Assembly: GCA_000482145.1 (NCBI GenBank)
Contig: AUXH01000039.1
Coordinates: forward strand, 1 to 59,955
From: Strigomonas culicis
Taxonomy: Eukaryota > Euglenozoa > Kinetoplastea > Trypanosomatida > Trypanosomatidae
Length of the DNA: 59,955 nucleotides
Direction: 5' to 3'
The translations under genes were made by a program, and so were the position numbers. The notes beneath the pieces were generated by a model. The model searched no databases, had not been told where the DNA came from, and was given only the letters and a program-made list of their open reading frames with translations. Within the stretch, counting starts at the first letter, position 1. Every line of letters starts with the position of its first letter. Below are positions 28,718 through 37,500 of this stretch, one piece after another.

Positions 28718-30721
28718 ATGTTTCGTCGACTTACTGGTGCTGCGTTCAACCCATTTGCGGTCAAAATCACAGCCGTGTGGCTCCCGCTGCGTGCTGGCAC
28801 CGGCGTTGGCGGCTCGTATTTCCAAGAATCGGATGTCGCTGGCATGGCGGAGGTGAACACGGACATGCGACTTGGTTTGGTCATCAAGCCTCAGAGCACC
28901 CTGGTGGACTTGTGGGATCAGGCGGTGAAGGCGTGGCCGCAGCGTCGTTTTCTAGGCTCCAAGATGTGGGTGCGCGGCAAGCTGGGCTACGTGTGGTCGT
29001 CCTACGAGTCCATCAACGAGGAGATCGCGGCCATGCGCACGCTGCTCAGCAAGATGGGCGTCGAGAAGGGCAGCCGCGTCATTGTGATCAGCGAGAACCG
29101 CTACGAGTGGGTGGTCGTGCATTTTGCAACGATGCAGCTCGGCGCCCACTTTGTCGCGCTGCCAACGAATGTGACGCCGTCCGAGGCGCAGCTCGTCGTG
29201 AAGAGCACCCTGGCGAAGGTCCTCTTTGTCGAGACCACGTCCTCCTACGTGGCGGTGCGCGGGTGGATCGGCAAGGTCGGCCATCTCGCCCACGTGCTGT
29301 GCTTCGAGGAGCAGCTGGGGGAGTCGAGCTACGCCGTGGCGATCAACGTGGCGGCGGATGTGCCTGAGAAGGTTCCGCCCCGCACGGATCTGAAGGCCGA
29401 GGAGACGGCGATGATCATGTTCACCGCGGGCACGACGGGGTCGCCGAAGGGCATCATGCTGTCGCACAAGAGCGTGGTGGCGAACGTGAGCTCCATCTAC
29501 GACAGCCTGGGCGAGGGCCTGGCGCACACGGACCTGTTCATGTCGCTGTGCTCCTGGTGCGTGGCCGGCGCCCTCACGGTGGAGCTGTATCAGGCCATCT
29601 GCAAAGGCGCCAGCGTGTGTATCCCGCCCGAGCTCATCGAGGGATTCCAGGATCTGCCGCTGGTGAACCCCAGCGTGATCGTTTCCGTCGCGCAGCCCTT
29701 TCAGCGCGCCTACGCGAACATCGTCGACGACGTCATGAATCGCGGCTCCTTCACGAAGGACCTCACGCGCTTCACGATTGGCCGCATCACGGAGAACCGA
29801 CTCATGTTCCGCCGGCCGGGGAAGACGCTGCGCGCCTTCTCGCACGTGCTGCTGGGTAAGTTCAAGGAGCAGTTCGGGACGGAGCTGCGCCTGGCGATCA
29901 TCGTCGGGCACAGCCTCACGAAGGACCAGACGGAGCTCATGGCGGACTTGGATGTGTTCATCGTGGGCACCTACGGCTGCATGGAGGCGGGCGGCCTCAT
30001 CGCGACGGACATGGACGTGCCGCAGCGGCTCAAGGCGCTACCGGGAGTGGAGGTGCGCGTGGTCAACGAGCGCAACGAGATCGTGGCGCCGGGCGACTTG
30101 GGCGAGATCCTGGTGGAGCACCCCAATGCGATGCAAGGCTACTTTGACATCCACATCGACCCCGAGGAGGCAAAGAACTCCCTCATCGACTACGGCAGCC
30201 GCACGTTCGTGCGCACCGGCGACTACGGCTCTCTCACGGGCGGCTGGATGACCGTCAAGGGGAGCAAGGATGTGCTCATCACGCTCGCGAACGGAAAGGT
30301 GGTGAACCCGCTGGAGATCGAGTTCGCCCTGACGAAGAGTCCTTTTATCAAACAGGTGTACGTCTACGGTAACCGGCGGCCGTATGTGACGGCACTGGTG
30401 GTGCCGAACGCGAAGGCGATCGCGTCCCACCTGCGCAAGGTGGAGCGCCGCGACGGGCTCCCCATCGTGAGCGAGCGAGAGAAGGCGGACTGTGTCCGCG
30501 CGGAGATGCGGCGGGTGTCGAAGGACCTCCCGCCGAGATCGCAGGTGCGCCGCTTTGCCTTTGTCGACGAGTTCACCATGGCGAACGGGTTTATGACGGT
30601 GAAGATGGGCTACGCGCGACAGAAGATTGAGAGCCACTATGTGCACTACTTCGATGCCTTATATGATGAGACACCCAAGTTCTTTGGCTTTGCGGTGGAC
30701 GACTACGACGATTTGTTTTGA
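28718..30721 (+). CDS. Long-chain acyl-CoA synthetase-like, AMP-binding enzyme
   Basis: A 667-residue adenylate-forming enzyme. The AMP-binding P-loop FTAGTTGSPKGIML is at about 234-247, YGCMEAG stands for the usual YGxTE adenine motif (about 416), and TGDYGSL plus NGKVVNPLEIE (about 505-535) form the hinge and C-terminal domain motifs. NGKxxxPLEIE resembles FadD15/AAE15-type long-chain enzymes. The expected reaction is fatty acid + ATP + CoA to acyl-CoA + AMP + PPi, though chain length cannot be read and the adenine motif is atypical. The first 35 residues (MFRRLTGAAFNPFAVKITA) are basic and hydroxylated, like a mitochondrial presequence. A downstream Met at residue 43 is an alternative start without it. 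Confidence 0.8.
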   Translation: MFRRLTGAAFNPFAVKITAVWLPLRAGTGVGGSYFQESDVAGMAEVNTDMRLGLVIKPQSTLVDLWDQAVKAWPQRRFLGSKMWVRGKLGYVWSSYESINEEIAAMRTLLSKMGVEKGSRVIVISENRYEWVVVHFATMQLGAHFVALPTNVTPSEAQLVVKSTLAKVLFVETTSSYVAVRGWIGKVGHLAHVLCFEEQLGESSYAVAINVAADVPEKVPPRTDLKAEETAMIMFTAGTTGSPKGIMLSHKSVVANVSSIYDSLGEGLAHTDLFMSLCSWCVAGALTVELYQAICKGASVCIPPELIEGFQDLPLVNPSVIVSVAQPFQRAYANIVDDVMNRGSFTKDLTRFTIGRITENRLMFRRPGKTLRAFSHVLLGKFKEQFGTELRLAIIVGHSLTKDQTELMADLDVFIVGTYGCMEAGGLIATDMDVPQRLKALPGVEVRVVNERNEIVAPGDLGEILVEHPNAMQGYFDIHIDPEEAKNSLIDYGSRTFVRTGDYGSLTGGWMTVKGSKDVLITLANGKVVNPLEIEFALTKSPFIKQVYVYGNRRPYVTALVVPNAKAIASHLRKVERRDGLPIVSEREKADCVRAEMRRVSKDLPPRSQVRRFAFVDEFTMANGFMTVKMGYARQKIESHYVHYFDALYDETPKFFGFAVDDYDDLF

Positions 30722-31145
30722 CCTAATGATGCACACAGATACACCCACCCACACACATTATTAATAATGTAGTTTTAAAACGTCACGAATAAAAAAAGAC
30801 ACCAACATCCGTTAAATCCTCTTTTGTGTAGTTATAGTACTATAGGATATATGCGAATGTTACCAATCTACATCTGCACTGCAAGCATGTTTTCTTCCTT
30901 CCCCCGTTCCTTTCTCTTGTTCTTTCTGGTTTTACCTCCCAAATACCCACACTCGCACATTTGCCCGCAAAGAAGTATTAGAGACCTCCGGCACTTGCAT
31001 ACTGCGCAAAGTAAACAGCGGGTATATGCCATCAGTTTAAGTACTCAGAGTTGTTAGTATCTTTACTTCATTTGTTTATTATTATTGCGATAATATACAT
31101 TCCATCTCCGCCCAGATATCCATACATACATCTTTATAGTTTTTC
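30722..31145. other. Intergenic region, acyl-CoA synthetase to HEAT protein
   Basis: A 424 bp spacer, AT-rich, with a pyrimidine tract at about 30889-30950 leading to AG 30971-30972 as a possible acceptor for the next gene. No other gene was seen. Confidence 0.5.
30889..30972 (+). promoter_or_regulatory. Possible trans-splice acceptor for the TTI1-like gene
   Basis: C/T-rich tract followed by AG 30971-30972, giving a 5' UTR of about 170 nt. Other AGs follow before the ATG at 31146, so the exact site is uncertain. Confidence 0.35.
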
Positions 31146-34100
31146 ATGAATCAACTCTCACTCTGTCATGTGCTCTGCGAGCTGGCGGCGAAGGCAGATG
31201 AGTTAGAGAAGATTGAAGATTTGCTCGGTATGCTACAGCACACGTTTGTCACCGTTTTTGGCATGACCAAACGGACGGAGGAGGACGACGAGGACGACCA
31301 TGCGACGCGCCGTGTCGTCGAGGAGAAGGAAAAAAAGACGGCGGCGTCGTTGGAGTCGACCGAAGAGGCCAAGATGGCCGTCGTCGAAGCAGTGCGGCTT
31401 TTTCATGATACAGCGGTGAGGCGCCATGCGGCCTTCCTCCACGACGCAAGCTACCAGCCTCATGCGGCGCTGTTCATCCACGAGCTGCTCAAGTCGCTTT
31501 CCGGGAACTCCCAAAAGTGGTACCGGCAGCTGCAGCTCGAAAGCCTGAAGGCTTGCATGTCCATCTTGCGGGTCATCGGCGTCCCCAATGTTCGGCTGTG
31601 CGTGCCGGGCGTAGTATCCGCCGCGGTGCGCTACATCCATCGCGCGCACTTGGGGAAGAACACGAGCGCCGTGCGTCGGTCGACCATCAGCATGCTGCAG
31701 CAGTGCCTGGCCATTGCGCTGCAGGGCACCGCGCAGGCGCGCGAGTCGCAGTGGCTCGCGGAGTGCGTCGCGCACCTGGGCACCACGATGCGGAAGGTGC
31801 TGGACCCCGCCTTCCTGTGTGAGGGGTACGTGGACCACGAGACGGCGACCGACCTGATGGCGCTCGTCACCTTCCTGCTCACCGCTGAGGCGGTGCGCGA
31901 GGACGGGGCCGCGCCGCTGCACCAGGAGCTGCTGATTGCCTACGCCGTTCTGGACAGCCTCATCTTGCTGCAGACCTTGGACACGCCGGTACCGCCGCTG
32001 CGCGGGGGGCTCGGGCAGCTGCCCTCGGGGTGTGTGGTGGAAGCGGTGTCGCACGTCATGTTCCGCGACGCCGTGCTCGAGCTGCAGAAGGTGTCGCTGC
32101 TGCACGTTGCCACGTTTCTGCTGCGGTGTGCGGCTCTCCGACACGTCCTCATCAACGCGGAGGACGGCGTGGAGGTCGTTTTGGGCATCGTGCGCAAGTG
32201 CGTCCGTCTTGTAGCGCGCGAGGTGGCGCCGGAGGACCTGTACGCCCACCGCGCGCCGCGCCGCTTTCCGTCGGGCGTGGTGGACCAGTTTCTGGAATGC
32301 CTGGCCCACGCTCTGGCGGGGCTCTCCTCGCAGGAGGCGTCCGCGGCGGAGGACGATATGAGCGCTGGCGAGGCCATCACCAATGCGCTGATGGACCAGT
32401 GGGAGACCGTTTTGAATGACTGGGACCTGTACCACCTTCACCCCGCCGCCATCTACGTGCTCTCCCGCCTTGTCACGTGGCAGTTCAAGCCGCTCCCCGT
32501 GTGGTGGGGCGCCGCCGCCGACGGCAGCGTCGTCTATCCCTCCCCCGGCGACTTCCTCTCCTCTGGCGCGTTCGAGCAGCTGTGGGGCGTGGTGGCCGCG
32601 CCGCACCTGTGGCACATCACGGCGGATGAGGACCTGTGCAACAACCAGCAGATCCACCACCGCCAGGTCATTGCCGCGACGGTGCTGCGCTTCCTGAGCA
32701 TTGCCGCCCAGGACGTGCTCGCGCCGTGCGTGGCGCGGGGGGACCAGCACAGCTTCGACCGGTACTGCACCCTGGTGCTCTATCTCGTGATGGAGAAGGC
32801 GGCCACGACCAGCATCGTTCACGCCGCCGCGACGGACTGCCTGCGCAGCATCTGCGAGGCCTCCGGCGTCCCCGATGTGCTGCACTTCTACCTGGGCGTG
32901 GGCCACGTCATCGTCGATGAGGCTTCCCGCGCGATCGAGGTCGAGTCGCTGCGGCCGGCCGCCGCCAGTGTACTGCGCGGGGCGGTCAACTTCCTGGCGA
33001 CCCACTGCGGGCGAGCGGGCGACGCCGCGAGTGCGGCGGCGCAGGGCACGGAGCGCCGGCTCTTCGCGTCCACCGCGCAGCTCGTGCCCCTCGTGCGGCA
33101 GCGCCTGTCCGTGGCGGAGGTGCGGGGGCTGCTGGCGCGGCGGCGCGCGGACGACGCCACGGCGCCCCGCGTGGCGGACTTCGTGACGTCCGTCATTCAC
33201 ACCGCCTCGCGCGGCCTCCAGATGGCGCGGCATGAGGGCCACGGCGAGGGTCTGCGCGCGTCGCTGCGCGTCCTGCGCGAGTGCGCCGACATGGCCGCGT
33301 GGCTCAACTTGTGCACCCCGCAGGAGGCGCTGGACGAGGACCAGGAGCGGCAGACCACCTCCGCTTCCGTGCGCGTTGCGCTGCTGCAGACCGCCACGCT
33401 GGAGGCGCTGGACATCGTCTTGGCGTGCTGCTCGGCCATGTCGGACCGCGCGGCGTCGCTGATGGTGCACGTCATCGTCCGCGGCCTCACCGCCTTCCTG
33501 ACGTCGGAGGAGGCCACGCTGTGGGCCGCGCAGCAGCAGGAGCTCTTGATGGAGCGTGCGCAGGCGCGGCGCCGCGAGCGGCAGGCCGCAAAGGAGCGGC
33601 GCGGCCTCCAGCCGCAGGAGGATGACGACGCCGAGGACGACGAGGATGATGAGGACGGCGGGGACCTCCGGCTCCCGCCGCCGGCGGTGCTCGAGTGGGG
33701 CGACTCCGCCATCGTTCTCCCGCGCAGCCATCTCAAGACCGTCTATCGTGTCTACTTGAGTTTTCTGGCCATGCTGCGGGAGCCCCTCGCCGTCTTCATG
33801 ACCTCCGCCGCCGCGCCGGGGCGCCGCCCCCCAATGGAGAGGCGTCAGATGGAGGCGGTTGCCATCCCCGCGTCGCTCTTCGACGTGCTGAGCGGCATGG
33901 AGAGCCTCGTGCTCCTGGCGACGGAGTTCCTCATCCACCGGATGGTCGAGGACGTGCTCTCTGTGGCGCTCGTCTGGTACGAGCGTGGCGGGCTGCCGCG
34001 CATCCCCACCAGCACGGAGCACCGCGCGATGCAGGCGGTGCGGCGCTTCGCCCAGTTTCTGCATGCGCGCTGCCCGCCCCCGCTGCAGGAGAGCCTGGTC

Positions 34101-34220
34101 GCCAAGTGCAAGTCCTTCTTCGCGCTGAGCGACAAGGTGGAGGTGGTGCAGAGCGGCGATGACGCGGAGGACACAGAGGGCCCGCCGATTGAGCTTGTCA
34201 CATTGCGTAAATCTGTTTAA
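31146..34220 (+). CDS. Large helical-repeat protein, possibly TTI1-like
   Basis: The 1024-residue protein is nearly all helical, with no signal peptide or membrane span. Near residues 130-190 the run QLESLKACMSIL, then CVPGVVSAAVRYI, then HLGKNTSAVRRSTISML mirrors the order I associate with TTI1: a helix repeat, an LPGI-type motif and a charged spacer before the next helix. TTI1 is the HEAT-repeat partner of TELO2/TTI2 that matures PIKK kinases such as TOR and ATR. A charged linker sits at about 800-840 (RRERQAAKERRG, then an Asp/Glu run). The length suits TTI1 (about 1000-1090). Resemblance rests on pattern, not on a search, so treat TTI1 as a suggestion; any HEAT-repeat protein is possible. 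Confidence 0.45.
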   Translation: MNQLSLCHVLCELAAKADELEKIEDLLGMLQHTFVTVFGMTKRTEEDDEDDHATRRVVEEKEKKTAASLESTEEAKMAVVEAVRLFHDTAVRRHAAFLHDASYQPHAALFIHELLKSLSGNSQKWYRQLQLESLKACMSILRVIGVPNVRLCVPGVVSAAVRYIHRAHLGKNTSAVRRSTISMLQQCLAIALQGTAQARESQWLAECVAHLGTTMRKVLDPAFLCEGYVDHETATDLMALVTFLLTAEAVREDGAAPLHQELLIAYAVLDSLILLQTLDTPVPPLRGGLGQLPSGCVVEAVSHVMFRDAVLELQKVSLLHVATFLLRCAALRHVLINAEDGVEVVLGIVRKCVRLVAREVAPEDLYAHRAPRRFPSGVVDQFLECLAHALAGLSSQEASAAEDDMSAGEAITNALMDQWETVLNDWDLYHLHPAAIYVLSRLVTWQFKPLPVWWGAAADGSVVYPSPGDFLSSGAFEQLWGVVAAPHLWHITADEDLCNNQQIHHRQVIAATVLRFLSIAAQDVLAPCVARGDQHSFDRYCTLVLYLVMEKAATTSIVHAAATDCLRSICEASGVPDVLHFYLGVGHVIVDEASRAIEVESLRPAAASVLRGAVNFLATHCGRAGDAASAAAQGTERRLFASTAQLVPLVRQRLSVAEVRGLLARRRADDATAPRVADFVTSVIHTASRGLQMARHEGHGEGLRASLRVLRECADMAAWLNLCTPQEALDEDQERQTTSASVRVALLQTATLEALDIVLACCSAMSDRAASLMVHVIVRGLTAFLTSEEATLWAAQQQELLMERAQARRRERQAAKERRGLQPQEDDDAEDDEDDEDGGDLRLPPPAVLEWGDSAIVLPRSHLKTVYRVYLSFLAMLREPLAVFMTSAAAPGRRPPMERRQMEAVAIPASLFDVLSGMESLVLLATEFLIHRMVEDVLSVALVWYERGGLPRIPTSTEHRAMQAVRRFAQFLHARCPPPLQESLVAKCKSFFALSDKVEVVQSGDDAEDTEGPPIELVTLRKSV

Positions 34221-34565
34221 TTATGGCTGAACACCGAAACTCACATGGTAACCTTGCCGATAAGCCAAAAACGTGTGTGGAGAGCTGTGTGATTATATTT
34301 ATGTGTCATCCTTTAGTGTTATTGCTATCGCTTGTGTAGGAATCTCTTGTCGATGCTCTTCCCCTCCCTTCTTTTCACTATTCTATCAAAAATCATTTAC
34401 AAAGTATCAACCGATTCGCTCGGTTTGTGACATCAGAACAGAAAAAAAAAAAAGAGAAAACAAGCATATTTATTACACTAGTTTGCTCTCTCTTTTTTTC
34501 TCTCATTTTTTTTTCCTAAACAATTATTTTTCACTCATAAACAGCTCTCCCTCTCTCAATAAAAA
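34221..34565. other. Intergenic region, TTI1-like to SCC2-like
   Basis: AT-rich 345 bp spacer with an A-run (34442-34453) and a strong pyrimidine tract before the next gene. Nothing else was seen. Confidence 0.5.
34486..34544 (+). promoter_or_regulatory. Predicted trans-splice acceptor for the SCC2-like gene
   Basis: C/T-rich tract 34486-34515 and a second T-rich patch, ending at AG 34543-34544, 21 nt before the ATG at 34566. Confidence 0.6.
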
Positions 34566-37500
34566 ATGTACTTCGGGAAGGAAGAAGCCACGATTGGCGG
34601 CCCGGAGCACTCTCTTCAGATCGACGACGCGCCTCAGCCGATGCCGCTTTCCTTCCATGAGGGTGTGAACCCACTCACCGGTCTGCTCCTCTCCTTCCCC
34701 CCTCCCCAGTTCTCGCAGGTGACGTCGCTCACGTCGCTGTCCAGCAGCCCCGAGGCGGACGTGTACACGGGCGCGGAGCTCAATCACTTTTCACAGCAGA
34801 TCCAGAATGCGAGCCGCAGCCTCTTCCAGAGCGGCCTGTACACAAACTTCCTGCAGGAGAAGCTCAGCGCGGAGTCGTCCGTCTCCCCGACGGCGTCGGC
34901 GCTGTCGTCGGAGGCCTCCGGCATCAGCGCCGCCGCGGGAGTGGAGTTCCTCCACGGCGAGCTGAGCCGCGCGTGGCCGGCGCACCTGAGCGCGGCCACG
35001 CAGACGATCAAGTTGGAGCGGGCCGGCGGCCGCGCGAAGGTCGACAGCTGGACGCACCAGCCCAACATGCACATGACGCTGCGGCCGCGCCGCAGCCAGG
35101 AGGTGAAGGAGGAGTCCCTCGAGATAGCGGAGGTGGAGAGCAAGCCACGCCAACAGAGTACCCATAGAAAGGCGGCGCCCGCAGCGGCGTTGTCGCGGCA
35201 GGTGGCGCGGCCGGAGCGGGCCCCGTCGCCGCCGCGCCTTGCGGACGACCACTTCCGCAACACGGTGAAGGAGATTGTGCAGGACGGCATGACGACGGTG
35301 CCGGCGCTGGAGAGCATCGTCACCGCCCTGCCGTTCGACCTGGCGCCCTTCACGGACACGGCGCCGGCCGTCCTTACGGCCTACGTGTCGCGGCTGACGG
35401 AGGGCCCCGCGGGCGCCGCGGCGGCGGACGCGCTGCCGTGGCGGCAGGCGCTGCAGGGCCTCGCGTGCGCGACGTGCGTGGCGCACCCCTCCTTCCCCGT
35501 GGCGGCCGTGCCGGACGGCATGATAGACCGCCTCGCGGCCATCTTCGCGGCCGCGGTGAACAGCGCCATGCACCTCTTCGCGCGCGCGGTGCCGGAGGAG
35601 GAGGCGGCGGGGGACGGGGGCGAGGCGCCGGCGCCGGGCGGCCCGCGCGTCGCGCGCAGGCGGGAGCTGGTGCAGTGGCTGGAGCTGCTGCGCGGGTACC
35701 TGCGCCGCCTCGCGGAGCTGCTCTGCCACCGCACGCTCGACCTCATCACGGACGACGACGTGGCGCGCTTCGAGGACTTGTGCTTCCGCTGCCTGTTCAC
35801 GGTGCCCCACCGGTGCAGCAAGCCCATCGCGGAGCTGTACGCCTCGTACGTCACGGACAGCGCGGTGCATCTCTACCGGTGCGTGTGGAACCGCCTGACG
35901 GGGCCACCGCGCCACGCGGCGGCGGAGACCTTCTTCCCGCGGCTGCTCATCGCAGACGTGTTGCTGCAGCGCACGTACATCCCAACGGAGGGCAAGGGGG
36001 TGATGCCGCTCACCGCGGCGGTGCTGGCGGCCGCGCAGTCGGTGCCCCTCGGCCCGGGGCCCATCACCGCCGCGCACGTAGAGCAGCTCCACAAGCAGTG
36101 CACGCTGTGGTGCGATGGCATCGTACAGCACCTGCTGCTCGGCCACATGGGCGACGACAAGGCGGAGCAGGGCTGCGCGCGGACGCTGGCGCTGCAGCTC
36201 GTGGAGGACCTCGCGGAGCTGCTCGCGGCGCCTGCCTGGCCGGCGGCGGACCTCCTGCTGCGCTACTGCGTCATGGCCCTCCACCAGGCCAGCCGCGCGA
36301 CGGAGGCCGCCTCTCTGCCCGCGGCGCACGTCGACCTCCTGCGGTCGCTCACGGTCGACGTGATCGGCAATGTGGCGCTGCGGCTCTGCGAGGGCCCCAG
36401 CGCGCAGGGCGCCGCGCAGGCAGCCGCGGAGCTGCTGGCGGGGCCGGTGCAGTTCGACAGCGTCGTCGAGGCCCACTGGAAGCGCGCGCTGCGGCTCGGC
36501 GATAGCGAAGCCCACGCGGCTCGTGGCCCGCAGAAGCGGCACCGGAAGGAGCGACCCACAGAGGAGGAGGAAGAGGAGGAGCCGCAGGAGGAGCCGCTGC
36601 AGCACGCGGACGTGCTGGCGATGGCGCTGTACTACGGCATGTCCCACCGCATGGAGACGGCGGCGAGCGACCAGGCGTCCGCGTGGCTGCACACGCGCGC
36701 GGCGCACCTGCTGGTGTGGCACAGCCTGAGCCCCCAGCTGCTGCCCGCCGCCGCGCTGGAGCCGCTGGCGCGCGACACGACGTGCCCGTGCGGCCGCGCG
36801 GAGAGTGACCTCGCGCTGCTGCACACCTACGCGCAGGCGCTGACGGCCACCTTCAACAAGTCGATGCTCAGTGCCCACATGCGGCAGACGCTCATTTCCT
36901 TCCTGCTGACGGTGTTCCACCTGAAGGACCCCAACGGGACGGAGATCGCCGCCTCCGACGTGGTGCTGAAGAAGGTGCTCTCGCACCTCGCGAAGCTGAC
37001 GGCGGTGTACCCCACGCTGAGCACCTTCATCTGGCCCATCACGCGCAACTGTGTGCGCGGGGAGAGCGCCCGCGTGCGCGAGGCCATCGCGCCGCTGCTG
37101 CTGACCATCCTGCGCGGCATCCTGACCATGGCCAGCGGCGCGGAGACGCTGGCCAGCGAGGAGCACATGATCGCCGACATTGTCAGCTCGCTGCTGCACC
37201 TGCTGGAGGACAAGAGCGTCACCGTCGTGGCGCGCGCCGTCGCGTCGCTCGACACGCTGCTGACCGGCGCCGCCTTCAGCGCCCTCCTCGGCACCTTCCT
37301 GCCCTTCGCGCAGCTAAAGCTGCTGGCCCTCGTCGTCGCGGACGGCAAGCACACCGCCGACGTCACGCGGCACTTCCTGCGGCGCTGGGTGGCGACCCCC
37401 GCGGACGAGGAGGTGAACGTGGCCGGCAACTACGCGCAGCTCGCGAAGGAGATGGCGACGCTGACGATGCTCGACTGCGGCGAGTACCCGTACGACGTAG

